Shown here piece by piece: positions 17,693 to 29,723 of a stretch of DNA of 64,000 nt. Location: contig JAPLRU010000049.1 of the NCBI GenBank assembly GCA_026399025.1, positions 166,900 to 230,899 of the forward strand, read 5' to 3'. Each line of letters starts with the position of its first letter. Position 1 is the first letter of the stretch. A program made the position numbers and the translations under genes. This DNA is from Methylobacter sp. (GTDB taxonomy: Bacteria; Pseudomonadota; Gammaproteobacteria; Methylococcales; Methylomonadaceae). The notes under the pieces are model-generated. The model made no database searches, was not told where the DNA came from, and saw only the letters and a program-made list of their open reading frames with translations.

Positions 17693-20125
17693 ATGAAAGA
17701 GATTATTCAAAAAGACGAGCATTCAATCACGGCCGGCTCGATTAAACGGCTGGTACTGGCATTGTTCAGCACCCTTTTTGTCACGACGGTGATTACGCAA
17801 TGGGCCGTTCAAATGTTAGAGCCATTTCCGCAGTGGGGCGAATATGCGCTTTATTCAATTTTGTTTCTGTGTTTTGCGCTTCCCAGTCTTTATTTTTTCG
17901 AGTTGCGCCAGCTGACCGTTTTCAAGGAAAAATTGGACCAAGCGGAACGCAGTGTGCTGATTACCTCCGAATATTTGAACCACCTCATTGCCTCCAGTTC
18001 GGTGATACTGTTTTCGATGCGGGTGAAGGGCAATCAGTTGTACCCGGAATGGGTTAATTATGACGACCTTTACCGCTTGTTGGGCTATTCCCAGGAAGAA
18101 GTCATGCAGCCGAATTGGTGGCAGAGATGTTTGCATCCTCAAGATTTAGAGCATGTGCTGGCTACGACGGAAAAATTATTCGAGGGCGAATCGGTCGCTT
18201 GCGACTATCGCTTCATGCACAAGAACGGTAGTGAAGTTTGGATACATGATGAGCAAAAGCCGGTGCACTATCAGGAGGATGGCAAGCCGAGGCATGTGTT
18301 GTGCATCTGGTACGACATCAGCCGACAGAAAATGCTGGAACGGGAACTGAATATCGCCAGTCATATGTTTGATTCACACGAGGGGATTATTATTACCGAT
18401 GCCAACATGGTGATCCAGCGGGTGAATCCGGCCTTTACCCGGATCACCGGATATAGCGCCGAAGAGATGGTCGGAAAAATACCTGAAATACTCAATTCCG
18501 GTCGGCAAGATGCCAAGTTTTATCGCGCTATGGGGCAAAAAATTCAAAGAGACGGCTACTGGCAAGGAGAAATCTGGAATAAACGCAAGAATGGCGAAAT
18601 ATATCCCGAATGGTCGACTATCACCGCGATTAAGGATGACGCTGGTAATGTCACTCACCATGTCGCTACCTTCTACGATATTACCGATAGCAATGGCGCG
18701 GAGGAGCGTATCCGCATTCTGGCTTTTTACGATCCGCTGACCAGACTGCCTAACCGCCGTTTGCTGCAAGACCGTATAGATCAGGCTATTGCCGGTAGCG
18801 CACGATCCCGGCAGCACGGCGCGCTATTGTTTCTGGATTTGGATCGATTCAAAATTCTTAATGACACTTACGGTCATAATATGGGCGATCAACTGCTGCT
18901 GGAAGTGTCGCGAAGGTTACAGTCCTGTGTCCGTGAAGACGACACCATTGCCCGTCTGGGCGGAGACGAGTTTGTGATGATACTCAACAAATTGGATAAA
19001 TACGCCACTAAAGCAAACGGCCAGGCAAAAAAACTGGCTGAAATGATTCGTGAAGCTTTGGCAAAGCCTTATCACTTATTGGTTCCGTTTAACCAGTCCC
19101 AAGCCGGCATTACTTATCACTCCAGCGCCAGCATAGGGGTTGTGCTGTTTTTGGGGCATGAGAGCAGCACCGAAGAGCTGATGAAATACGCCGATCTCGC
19201 TATGTACGAAGCCAAGCATGCCGGGCGCGACGCGGTGTGTATTTTCGATCCGGGCATGCAGACGGATATTATGGCGCGCGCCGGTTTAGAAGAGGATCTG
19301 CATCGCGGCTTGCAGGAAAAACAATTTATTCTTCACTACCAACCTCAGGTGGATAGAGACGGCCGTCTAATAGGTTCGGAGGCTCTGGTGCGTTGGCAGC
19401 ATCCGCTACGAGGCATGGTCTCTCCGGCCGATTTCATTCCCTTGGCCGAGGAAAGCGGACTGATCCTGCCTCTGGGGATTTGGGTGTTGGAATCGGCTTG
19501 CATTCAGTTGGCAAGCTGGGAAGCTCAGCCGGAAACGGCGGATCTGACGCTGGCAGTGAATGTCAGCGCCAAACAGTTTCGCCAAGCCGATTTCGTCGAT
19601 CAAGTGTCGGCGGTGCTTGATCGCACCGGCGCGAATCCTTACAAGCTCAAGCTGGAACTTACCGAAAGCCTGTTGGTATCGAATGTGGAGGACATTATTA
19701 CCAAAATGGCCACACTGAAAGCGAAGGGGGTGTCTTTTTCGCTGGACGATTTCGGCACCGGTTATTCATCGTTGACCTACCTGAAGCGATTGCCGCTGGA
19801 TCAACTGAAAATCGACCAAAGTTTCGTCAGAGATGTCCTGATCGATCTGAACGATGCCGCCATTGCAAAAATGATCGTCGCCTTAGCTGAGAGCATGGGC
19901 TTATCGGTTATCGCCGAAGGGGTGGAAAATGATGAGCAGCGGGGCTTTCTCGCCGATCAGGGCTGTCATGCCTATCAGGGCTATTTGTTTAGCCATCCGC
20001 TGCCGGTGGAACAGTTTAATCTTTATGCACAGGAGAGGAATAGGCAACAACAGGAGGTTGATTTGAACGGACCGCTGGTTGCCGATTTCTCGCGCCGCCT
20101 ATATCGAATCGGCACCTTGGTTTAA
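17693..20125 (+). CDS. membrane PAS-GGDEF-EAL protein (c-di-GMP turnover)
   Basis: An 810-residue protein predicted to make and/or break cyclic di-GMP. Two N-terminal membrane segments (about 20-42 and 52-70), PAS 1 (100-225), PAS 2 (225-345, RVNPAFTRITGYSAEEMVGK), GGDEF domain with an intact GGDEF at about residue 422 and a RxxD inhibition site (REDD) five residues ahead of it, and an EAL domain beginning GSEALVRWQHP near 562 with LDDFGTGYSSL and DQLKIDQSFV. Both catalytic cores look intact, so dual activity is possible. Start at the ATG 17693 preceded by GGGAG; a TTG at 17669 is the only upstream option. It could link the chemotaxis region to a motility-biofilm switch. Confidence 0.9.
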   Translation: MKEIIQKDEHSITAGSIKRLVLALFSTLFVTTVITQWAVQMLEPFPQWGEYALYSILFLCFALPSLYFFELRQLTVFKEKLDQAERSVLITSEYLNHLIASSSVILFSMRVKGNQLYPEWVNYDDLYRLLGYSQEEVMQPNWWQRCLHPQDLEHVLATTEKLFEGESVACDYRFMHKNGSEVWIHDEQKPVHYQEDGKPRHVLCIWYDISRQKMLERELNIASHMFDSHEGIIITDANMVIQRVNPAFTRITGYSAEEMVGKIPEILNSGRQDAKFYRAMGQKIQRDGYWQGEIWNKRKNGEIYPEWSTITAIKDDAGNVTHHVATFYDITDSNGAEERIRILAFYDPLTRLPNRRLLQDRIDQAIAGSARSRQHGALLFLDLDRFKILNDTYGHNMGDQLLLEVSRRLQSCVREDDTIARLGGDEFVMILNKLDKYATKANGQAKKLAEMIREALAKPYHLLVPFNQSQAGITYHSSASIGVVLFLGHESSTEELMKYADLAMYEAKHAGRDAVCIFDPGMQTDIMARAGLEEDLHRGLQEKQFILHYQPQVDRDGRLIGSEALVRWQHPLRGMVSPADFIPLAEESGLILPLGIWVLESACIQLASWEAQPETADLTLAVNVSAKQFRQADFVDQVSAVLDRTGANPYKLKLELTESLLVSNVEDIITKMATLKAKGVSFSLDDFGTGYSSLTYLKRLPLDQLKIDQSFVRDVLIDLNDAAIAKMIVALAESMGLSVIAEGVENDEQRGFLADQGCHAYQGYLFSHPLPVEQFNLYAQERNRQQQEVDLNGPLVADFSRRLYRIGTLV

Positions 20126-20260
20126 CCGAAAAAAGTAAGCCGGACAAAATTCCAGGCCATTATTAAAGCATCTCACACAGCAAAAGCTTGTGAAAAAGCA
20201 AATAAGTGGCGGTGCTTTAAACAACGGCCGAAAACCTTTGTTCGCTGTGCGCCCGCCGTT

Positions 20261-21217
20261 TTACGAGTAAAAATCCTCAAACTTTTCGATGAAAAGCGTC
20301 AGTTTATCGTCGGGCAAATGATTGATGCCCGCCGCCGCTTTACGTCCTCCGCCGCTTGGAAACGCGGAACATAGCTCGTCGGCGCCGATTTTATTAGCGA
20401 GCGGCGCTCTGACGCCAACTTGATAATCGTTGCCCGCATTATGGGTGATGACGGCGTGGGCTCGGTTTGGATTAAGATTGGCCAGAAAATTTCCGAATAC
20501 GCCGTTGACGCGCCGCGCCCAGATAGTATCGGGCAAGACGTATACCGCAACGGCATCGCTTTGATATTCCGGGGCAATGCGTTGAGCGCTTGCCATATCT
20601 TCTTCATAACCTTGTTTCAGTTGGCTGAAAATACCATGGTTGTTATGGATAAAATCGAACGGCGAAGGATAGCCGGCCATTTCCAGATACAGTTTATCCG
20701 GGGCAAAATGCAGGTCCTCAATACAGCTGCCGTAACCGTTATAGTTGATGTAGATGCCCAGATTCTCCAGGCTTTCGAGTTCCGTTCGGCTTAATTGCAA
20801 TGTGGCCGCCAGTTGTTCGGCGCTAGGGTTTAAATTGTCGCCAAAGGCCGCGGTTATGGCCCATAACGGATATTTCCCGTTAAGATAGCGGTTGACCAGT
20901 AGACTGGTGCAGGTCGCGCTGTCGGTATCGATGATGGTGTGTAGGTGGGGATGGCTTGGGATATCGCCGGACTGATGGTGATCGACATAAAAAATATGCG
21001 CACCTTGGCTTAAAAACTCATTAACCCGCGCGCAGTTTTTTTGTAAGGAGACATCCAGCACGGTCAGTCGATCGCCCGAGCTGACGCGGAGTTTATCCAG
21101 CAATTGTATGTCGCGTTTGATGCCGGTAATGAGTTTCGCGTCTAGCGGCTGAGCCAACCGCAGTTGAATCAGGGCGCAAATGCCGTCGGCGTCGCCGTTG
21201 AAAATATCGAAATTCAT
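20261..21217 (-). CDS. DHH/DHHA1-family phosphoesterase
   Basis: A 318-residue DHH-superfamily protein. Motif I is FNGDADGICAL, motif II Asp in LTVLDVSL, motif III YVDHHQS, and a further Asp in AAFGDNLNP; the C-terminal DHHA1 part ends in PSGGGRKAAAG. These residues bind the two metal ions in enzymes of the NrnA/RecJ group. NrnA-type members hydrolyse 3'-phosphoadenosine 5'-phosphate (pAp) and short oligonucleotides. Here the gene lies 3 bp after cysC, whose product PAPS yields pAp when its sulfate group is used, so pAp removal is an attractive but unproven role. It is last in the minus-strand run amgK-murU-dodecin-cysC-DHH. Confidence 0.82.
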   Translation of the reverse strand: MNFDIFNGDADGICALIQLRLAQPLDAKLITGIKRDIQLLDKLRVSSGDRLTVLDVSLQKNCARVNEFLSQGAHIFYVDHHQSGDIPSHPHLHTIIDTDSATCTSLLVNRYLNGKYPLWAITAAFGDNLNPSAEQLAATLQLSRTELESLENLGIYINYNGYGSCIEDLHFAPDKLYLEMAGYPSPFDFIHNNHGIFSQLKQGYEEDMASAQRIAPEYQSDAVAVYVLPDTIWARRVNGVFGNFLANLNPNRAHAVITHNAGNDYQVGVRAPLANKIGADELCSAFPSGGGRKAAAGINHLPDDKLTLFIEKFEDFYS

Positions 21218-21220
21218 GAT

Positions 21221-21859
21221 TTATTCCGTCGGCTTGGAGGCTGGGGCGGGTAAGATGTTTCTGGCGCGCAATAAGGCAATGACCTGTTCGACACTGTCTT
21301 CGAGCGTAAGTCGGCTGGTGTCGATTTTTAAATCCGGATTTTCCGGTTCTTCGTAAGGCGAGGAGATGCCGGTAAAGTTTTTGATTTCGCCGAGCCGCGC
21401 TTTTTTATACAGTCCTTTGACATCCCGCTGTTCGCACACGGTTAGCGGACAAAAACAGTGGATTTCAATAAAATCGCCGTGCGGTATCAGGCTTCTTGCG
21501 GTGGCGCGTTCGGCTCTAAACGGCGAGATAAACGAAGTCAGCGTGATGACCCCGGCTTCAAGCAGTAGTTTGGCGGTTTCACTGATACGGCGGATATTTT
21601 CCCTACGGTCGTCGTCGCTAAAGCCCAAGTCGCTGCATAAACCGTGACGGACATTATCGCCGTCCAACACAAAGGTGTTGAGACCGTTTTGATGCAACTG
21701 TTCTTCCACGGCATGGGCCAGCGTCGATTTGCCGGAGCCGGATAATCCGGTAAACCAAAGCACTGCGGATTTATGCGCATTTTTTTGTTCGCGGCGTTGC
21801 CGGGTAACGGTGGCGCTGTGCCATACGGTATTGGAGCTTTTTTTCGACTGTTTATTCAT
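21221..21859 (-). CDS. cysC: adenylylsulfate kinase
   Basis: A 212-residue APS kinase that makes PAPS from APS and ATP. Walker A is [16 protein letters not shown] near residue 35; then [19 protein letters not shown] and RRENIRRI, and [18 protein letters not shown], all typical of CysC. No cysN or cysD (ATP sulfurylase) is in the window, so APS must come from genes elsewhere. The neighbouring DHH phosphoesterase may clear the pAp by-product. Confidence 0.94.
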   Translation of the reverse strand: MNKQSKKSSNTVWHSATVTRQRREQKNAHKSAVLWFTGLSGSGKSTLAHAVEEQLHQNGLNTFVLDGDNVRHGLCSDLGFSDDDRRENIRRISETAKLLLEAGVITLTSFISPFRAERATARSLIPHGDFIEIHCFCPLTVCEQRDVKGLYKKARLGEIKNFTGISSPYEEPENPDLKIDTSRLTLEDSVEQVIALLRARNILPAPASKPTE

Positions 21860-21891
21860 GAGTGATTTCAGGGTTATTAAATGAAAGGGCT

Positions 21892-23994
<2,103 letters not shown>

Positions 23995-24099
23995 GATGTT
24001 TAGGATAGATTAGTACAATGCAGAGGTAGTAAGGTAAAATTAGCGTCCGGCATTTTATTCGATTTCCGATTCACTACGCTACTAAACTTGACATTGCCT

Positions 24100-27066
24100 A
24101 TGCGCCGCCGCTTACTGCTGTTTTTTTTACCGTCCATTTATACGCCTGCCAGTCTTGCTAATGAAGCACTTTGGAATTGCGCGCAAAGCCAAGACAGCAA
24201 AGAATGGGTTTGTGTCGGTGAAAAAGGCGCGGCGCAAAAAAACGATACAACACAGACGCCCGCCACTCCTGAAGCTGCCGGCACGGCGCGGGATAATCCT
24301 GTTAGAGCAACGCAGCCGGCCGCCGAGCCTGTCGAAAATACTCAGCCGATGACAGCGGAACCCGAGCGCGTTGTTGCGCCGAAAAACGAGTCTTTCAGTC
24401 ATACTCAGCACAATCCTGTTGAAGAGCTGAGGCCGACGAGCCCTGCCGAGCCTGAATCCGCTCCCGTCGAAAAAGTCGAGCTGGAAGCCGCTACGCCCAA
24501 GCCTCCGGTCAGGACTAAAACAGATAATAATGCCCCGCAACCGGCACAGTCGGCGACCGATAACAAAACGCCTCAAACCGGCGGCGATACTCCGGGCTGG
24601 AGTTGCGGCGCTCAAGCGGCGGATAACAACTGGGATTGTAAATTGGTCGGCGCCGATCCTAAGGGCGAAGCGCGACCGGCTGAAACGGAAACGCCTGGAT
24701 CGGGTATCAGTTTGCTGACGCCGGCGTTCGATCATAATGAAGAGCTGACTTTCAACAATCTTAAAGCGCAATTGAAATACGATCCTTGGCAAAACTGCTT
24801 GGCGCCTGCGAGCGCTAAGCCCGGCTTTGTACCCGGAAAAGATTTAAGACCCGCGTCGCCGCTGGACATTAATTCCGATTATGCGGAAATATTCGACAAT
24901 GAAATCTACAGTTATCTGGGCAATGTCGAGATGACCCGTGCGGATCAGCGCTCATTTTCCAATAACGCCAGTTACGACACCGTTTCGGAAACCTTGGATT
25001 TGCAGGGCAGCGTCTATTACAGCGAAGATGAATTGGCCTTGCACAGTGAGTCGGCCTCGCTTAATTTGGCGTCCGACCGGGCCAGACTCCGGGACGCTTT
25101 GTTTATTGCTCCGGCGACGCCGCTCAGAGGCCGGGCCAAAGCGCTGTATCGGGAAAGCAGTTCGATGTCCCGCTATAAAGATGTGGCCTACACCAGCTGC
25201 CGTCCCGGCAATCAGGACTGGGTGGTGCATGCGTCCGAGCTGAAATTGAATAAAACGACCGGCAAAGGCGCGGCTAAAAATGCCTGGCTTGAGTTTAAAG
25301 GCGCGCCGGTGTTTTATTCGCCTTATCTGTCTTTTCCAATTGACGACAGACGGCTTTCCGGTTTTCTTGCGCCTTCCTTCGGCAACACCCAACGGGGCGG
25401 GATTAGTTTATCGGCGCCTTATTACTGGAATATAGCGCCTAATTACGACGCCACTTTACGGCCAAGGTATCTGTCCAAAAGAGGCGCCGTTATGGGCGGA
25501 ACTTTGCGTTATCTGACCGAGATAACCAAAGGAACGACGGACTTGGAATTCATGCCCCATGACAGTCTGCGCGACAAGGCCCGCTATTTGGCCGCGATTA
25601 AAAACACCAGCCAATTCACGCCTCATATCAGTTCGAATATGGATTTGAACTATGTTTCGGATAAAGATTACTTTTCCGATTTGGGTAACGCGCTCAGCAC
25701 CTCCACTTACAGCAGTTATCTGGTCAGCCAAGCTAATCTGGGTTATGCCAATGAAGGCGTTGCTGTAAGAGGCCATATCGATAACTATCAATCAATCGAT
25801 AAAGCCATAACCAGTGCAGGCTTGCCGTATCGCCGCTTGCCGCAAGTGAACCTGAATTTGAATCATGCCTTCAATTTCATGCCGCTGAATACAGTGATGG
25901 ATACTGAATATGTGTATTTCCAGCATGACGCCTTAGTCAATGGACAACGCACTAATGTAAGGCCGTCCGTCAGTTTTCCGATGCAAACGGCGAGTGCTTT
26001 TGTAAGCCCGAAGCTTTCTTTGCAATATACTCAATATGCATTAAACAATCCGAAAGGCGGCGCGGTATTAGCCTCGGACGGCCCATCAAGAACCCTGCCG
26101 ATTTTTTCCACGGATACGGGCTTGTATCTGGAAAAGGACGTGAATTTTTCCAATCACTCCTATCTGCATACGCTTGAACCCCGCTTGTTCTATTTATATA
26201 TTCCCAGAACCGATCAGAGCACTATCCCGATATTCGATAGCGCTCTGTACGATTTTTCATTTAATAGTATGTTTTTGGAAAACCGTTTTAGCGGTACCGA
26301 TAGGTTGCAGGATGCCAATCAGCTAACGGCTGCGTTAACAACGCGCTTGGTGGATGCCAAATCCGGCCGGGAAAAGCTAAAGCTCAGCGTCGGTGAGATT
26401 GCCTATTTTCAGGATAGAAAGGTTACGTTGAGTTCCAATTATCCCGGCTCGTTGAACTATCCGATAGAAACCGATAGATTTTCAAATCTGGTAACCGAAT
26501 TGGGCGCCGAGTTGACCGATCGCGTGTCGCTGAGCACAGGCGCGCAATGGAATCCGCATTTGAACGCAGTTGTCAGACATAACGCGATGCTGCATTATCT
26601 TAATAAGCCTGATGCTAACAAGCCGGGCGAGATTGTGAATTTCGGCTACCGCTATAGAAAAAATACCCTTCTTCCGATTCCGCCGGGCTACCCGCCGGAC
26701 TCAAGACCCTACGATATTTTTCAAAGCGATGTTTCCTTTCACTGGCCGGTTTACAATGACTGGTCCGCGGTTGGGCGCTGGACTTATTCCTTGCTGAACA
26801 ATTCAACCCAAGACGGCTTTTTTGGTTTTGAAAAAGAAAACTGTTGCTGGACTTTTCGTTTTATCGGGCGACGCTGGATTAACAGTTCAACACTTAATTT
26901 AAACAATCCGGTCCTGCAAAACTCCCTCCCGGTCGTTGACGCTACAGGTATCAGTCAGACCGGCGTTTTCTTCGAGGTCGAGCTTAAAGGCTTTACCGGC
27001 ATCGGCGAAAAACTGGATCAATTCTTTGAAAAACAAATTTACGGTTATCGGAAATCTGAAAAATGA
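24100..27066 (+). CDS. lptD: LPS-assembly protein LptD
   Basis: A 988-residue outer-membrane protein that, with LptE, inserts lipopolysaccharide into the outer leaflet. Signal peptide MRRRLLLFFLPSIYTPASLA; a long Pro/Glu-rich low-complexity stretch (about 35-195) flanked by two short W-C motifs (LWNCAQS...WVC and GWSCGAQ...WDC); an OstA-type periplasmic beta-jellyroll (about 255-400, AEIFDNEIYSYLGNVEMTRA and YTSCRPGNQDW); then the beta-barrel to the end with the conserved double Cys in ENCCWTFRFIGRRW. The Cys at YTSC and the CC pair fit the LptD disulfide pattern. About 200 residues longer than E. coli LptD because of the linker. ATG at 24100 is preferred to the TTG at 24088. Confidence 0.95.
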   Translation: MRRRLLLFFLPSIYTPASLANEALWNCAQSQDSKEWVCVGEKGAAQKNDTTQTPATPEAAGTARDNPVRATQPAAEPVENTQPMTAEPERVVAPKNESFSHTQHNPVEELRPTSPAEPESAPVEKVELEAATPKPPVRTKTDNNAPQPAQSATDNKTPQTGGDTPGWSCGAQAADNNWDCKLVGADPKGEARPAETETPGSGISLLTPAFDHNEELTFNNLKAQLKYDPWQNCLAPASAKPGFVPGKDLRPASPLDINSDYAEIFDNEIYSYLGNVEMTRADQRSFSNNASYDTVSETLDLQGSVYYSEDELALHSESASLNLASDRARLRDALFIAPATPLRGRAKALYRESSSMSRYKDVAYTSCRPGNQDWVVHASELKLNKTTGKGAAKNAWLEFKGAPVFYSPYLSFPIDDRRLSGFLAPSFGNTQRGGISLSAPYYWNIAPNYDATLRPRYLSKRGAVMGGTLRYLTEITKGTTDLEFMPHDSLRDKARYLAAIKNTSQFTPHISSNMDLNYVSDKDYFSDLGNALSTSTYSSYLVSQANLGYANEGVAVRGHIDNYQSIDKAITSAGLPYRRLPQVNLNLNHAFNFMPLNTVMDTEYVYFQHDALVNGQRTNVRPSVSFPMQTASAFVSPKLSLQYTQYALNNPKGGAVLASDGPSRTLPIFSTDTGLYLEKDVNFSNHSYLHTLEPRLFYLYIPRTDQSTIPIFDSALYDFSFNSMFLENRFSGTDRLQDANQLTAALTTRLVDAKSGREKLKLSVGEIAYFQDRKVTLSSNYPGSLNYPIETDRFSNLVTELGAELTDRVSLSTGAQWNPHLNAVVRHNAMLHYLNKPDANKPGEIVNFGYRYRKNTLLPIPPGYPPDSRPYDIFQSDVSFHWPVYNDWSAVGRWTYSLLNNSTQDGFFGFEKENCCWTFRFIGRRWINSSTLNLNNPVLQNSLPVVDATGISQTGVFFEVELKGFTGIGEKLDQFFEKQIYGYRKSEK

Positions 27067-28367
27067 TCAAACAAAAAACTACTAAAAGCTCCATTGTCGT
27101 GCTGTTGCTGTGTAATTTATTGTTCGGCAGCTTTTTAGTCCGGGCCGAAGTGCTCGATACGATTATCGCTGTGGTTGAAGACGACGTTATCCTGGAGCGG
27201 GAGTTACAAAAAGAAGTCTCCACCATCGAGCAGCGGATACAACAAAGCCAATCCGCACTTCCGCCTATGTCCGTACTGCGCAAACAAGTACTGGAGAAAA
27301 TGATTGTTGATAAACTGCAACGGCAGCTGGCGGAAAAAGCCGGGATTACGGTCAGCGAAGACATGCTTAACAGTTCGGCCGCCGATATAGCCCGAAGAAA
27401 TAATATGGACGTCGAGCAATTTCGGGCTGAGTTGGAAAGTCAGGGCATTAGCTACCAAAGCTTTTTGGATAATATGCGCAATGAAATCATTATTAACCAA
27501 TTGCGCGGCAGGGAGATCGGCGGACGCATTAAGGTGACCGACCGTGAGGTTGAACACTACATGGAAACCCAGGATAAAATCGGCGAAGAGTCTACGCAAT
27601 ACCATCTGGGCCATATACTGGTTGCGGTTAAAGAAGGCGCTTCATCGGCGGAGATACAAAAAGCGGCGAGCAAAGCCGAGGGTTTAATCAAAAAGCTGCA
27701 AGCCGGACAAGATTTCAGCCAAACGGCGATCAGCGATTCGGATGACGCCAATGCCTTAAAAGGCGGTGATTTGGGCTGGCGTCCCCTCAGTGAAATTCCA
27801 ACTTTGTTTGTCAGCGAGATCAGCCAAATGAGGCGGGGCGATGTCGCCGGGCCTATACGCAGCCCGAGCGGTTTTCATATCATTAAAATGCTGGAGCTGA
27901 AAGGCACCGACAACCACATGATCACCAAAACCAAGGTGAGGCATATTTTAATCAAAACCAATGAATTGGTTGACGATGCCGAGGCAAAAAAACGTTTGGA
28001 TGCCTTAAAAGTGCGTATTGCCGATGGCGATGATTTTGCGGCCTTGGCACGGGCGCACTCGGATGATAAAGGTTCGGCGTTAAAGGGTGGCTCGCTTGAT
28101 TGGGTCGGTCCCGGCGATTTGGTTAAACCGTTTGAAGAAGCGATGATGAAACTTGGTATTAACGAAGTCAGCGAGCCGATACAGACGCAGTTCGGTTGGC
28201 ATATTATTCAAGTTTTAGGTAGGGAAAATAAGGACGACAGCAGTGAGTTTAAAAAGAACTTGGTGCGGGATGCGATTCGTAAACGAAAAATTGAAGAAGA
28301 AACAGAGCTTTGGGTGCGCAGATTACGAGATGAAGCTTTTGTCGAAATTTATCAGGATAGACTTTGA
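27063..28367 (+). CDS. surA: periplasmic peptidyl-prolyl isomerase/chaperone SurA
   Basis: A 434-residue SurA that escorts outer-membrane proteins, LptD included, across the periplasm. Signal peptide (about 1-28), SurA N-terminal chaperone domain (VLDTIIAVVEDDVILERELQ onwards), two parvulin PPIC domains (about 180-280, YHLGHILVAVKEG...GGDLGW; about 290-390, VRHILIKTNELV...GGSLDWVGPG), then a C-terminal helix. The start overlaps the lptD stop by 4 bp (ATGA), the conserved lptD-surA operon. Length matches E. coli SurA (428). Confidence 0.96.
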   Translation: MIKQKTTKSSIVVLLLCNLLFGSFLVRAEVLDTIIAVVEDDVILERELQKEVSTIEQRIQQSQSALPPMSVLRKQVLEKMIVDKLQRQLAEKAGITVSEDMLNSSAADIARRNNMDVEQFRAELESQGISYQSFLDNMRNEIIINQLRGREIGGRIKVTDREVEHYMETQDKIGEESTQYHLGHILVAVKEGASSAEIQKAASKAEGLIKKLQAGQDFSQTAISDSDDANALKGGDLGWRPLSEIPTLFVSEISQMRRGDVAGPIRSPSGFHIIKMLELKGTDNHMITKTKVRHILIKTNELVDDAEAKKRLDALKVRIADGDDFAALARAHSDDKGSALKGGSLDWVGPGDLVKPFEEAMMKLGINEVSEPIQTQFGWHIIQVLGRENKDDSSEFKKNLVRDAIRKRKIEEETELWVRRLRDEAFVEIYQDRL

Positions 28368-28434
28368 AGCCGTGCAGCTGGTAGCAAACGCAGCAGTCGA
28401 GGTGTGCGGCTAGCTTTTCAAGATCGGGGTTGGG

Positions 28435-28965
28435 ATGAATAACAATAAACACAACAGCAGGGTCGTCGCGGCCGCTCCCGGTAGGCTTGAGGCATTTTCT
28501 CCAGCCATGGAGGTCAGGCCCGAAGGCGCGCTAAGAATGGATGACGTGGAACGGCTCAAAAAACCGTTACCGGCGACCGTATGGCAAGACGATGTTGAAA
28601 CAGTCCCCGCGCAGACAAGCCTTCAAGCCGTTATTATCAAAATGGTGCGTTATCGCTTGAGCGTAGGTGCTAAGCATCAGGTTAGCGTCGACGCACTTAA
28701 AAAAGTACTGATCGAAGAATCCGGCGTCGATAAAAATAATATTAAAATTATCACTCTTCAAAACGATTACACACTGGTCGAGTTGCCCGATGAAATGCCT
28801 CAGGATATATTTTTACATTTAAAAACGGTAGAAATTAATGACCACAAACTGGACATAAAACGGGTAAAAATACGCAACAAAAAGCGTGGCAGTAACTACA
28901 ACCGGCGGGGAAGATCGCGTACTCCACGGGCCGACAAGGGGGGAACGAATCAAGTCGGCGGCTGA
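28435..28965 (+). CDS. orphan protein with DbpA-type RNA-binding domain
   Basis: A 176-residue protein. Residues 1-60 are polar and unremarkable. About 65-150 resemble the RNA-binding domain found at the C-terminus of DEAD-box helicase DbpA: MVRYRLSVGAKHQVSVDALK, then VDKNNIKIITLQNDYTLVEL and LKTVEINDHKLDIKRVKIRN. The tail is basic and Gly/Arg-rich (NKKRGSNYNRRGRSRTPR), typical of RNA contact. No helicase domain is present, so it is a free-standing RBD protein, perhaps binding structured RNA. Domain call is by pattern only. It starts 67 bp after surA and converges on the hydrolase gene at 28982. Confidence 0.7.
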   Translation: MNNNKHNSRVVAAAPGRLEAFSPAMEVRPEGALRMDDVERLKKPLPATVWQDDVETVPAQTSLQAVIIKMVRYRLSVGAKHQVSVDALKKVLIEESGVDKNNIKIITLQNDYTLVELPDEMPQDIFLHLKTVEINDHKLDIKRVKIRNKKRGSNYNRRGRSRTPRADKGGTNQVGG

Positions 28966-28981
28966 GCGAACGGCTGTGGAA

Positions 28982-29614
28982 TCAAGTCCGGAAAAAAGGA
29001 TTGTCGCGCATTTCTTTACCGAAAGTGGACATCGGACCGTGGCCGGGAATAAACGCAAACTGTTCGCCCAAAGGCCATAAATTATTTTTGATTGAACCAA
29101 TCAAGGTATTGAAATCTCCTTTCGGCAAATCGGTCCGACCGATCGAGCCTTTAAATAACACATCGCCGACGATGGCCAGTTGGGTATTGCGGTGAACAAA
29201 AACCACATGGCCCGGCGTATGGCCCGGACAGTGGAAAACATCCAGCACTTCCTCGCCAACCTTAACCACATCGCCTTGACTCAACCAGCGTGACGGCGTA
29301 AATGAAGCGCAGGCCGGGAAACGAAAAGTCCGGCATTGTTCGGGAATGGCGTCAATCCAGAATCGGTCGTCCCGATGCGGCCCTATAATAGGCAGCGAAA
29401 GCCGTGCCGCCAGTTCTGCGGTAGCGCCGACATGATCGAGATGGCCGTGGGTGATCAAGATGGCTTCAAGCGACACCCGCTCCGTGTCGATCGTTTTTAA
29501 AATCAAGTCAATATCGCCGCCGGGATCGACAATGGCGGCTTTATGAGACTGTTCGCAGATTAATAAGGAACAATTTTGCTGATAAGAAGTAACCGGAATA
29601 ATACGAAATCGCAT
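28982..29614 (-). CDS. MBL-fold metallo-hydrolase, glyoxalase II-like
   Basis: A 210-residue metallo-beta-lactamase-fold enzyme. The metal motif ILITHGHLDHVGATAEL (THxHxDH) is intact, with later ligands in VFHCPGHTPGHVVF, IVGDVLFKGSIGRTD and FIPGHGPMSTFGKE. It is close to YcbL-type single-domain glyoxalase II proteins, which hydrolyse S-lactoylglutathione-like thioesters; exact substrate unknown. Stands alone on the minus strand, convergent with the DbpA-like gene and divergent from rnd. Confidence 0.88.
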   Translation of the reverse strand: MRFRIIPVTSYQQNCSLLICEQSHKAAIVDPGGDIDLILKTIDTERVSLEAILITHGHLDHVGATAELAARLSLPIIGPHRDDRFWIDAIPEQCRTFRFPACASFTPSRWLSQGDVVKVGEEVLDVFHCPGHTPGHVVFVHRNTQLAIVGDVLFKGSIGRTDLPKGDFNTLIGSIKNNLWPLGEQFAFIPGHGPMSTFGKEMRDNPFFRT

Positions 29615-29723
29615 AAGTTAAATGAAGGCAAAAAACAAATTTTACCATTGAAATGCCAAACCACCATTAACCCTAAAACGCGTGAGTTTTACGACTAACT
29701 CAACGACTGCTCGTTTACCTAAT

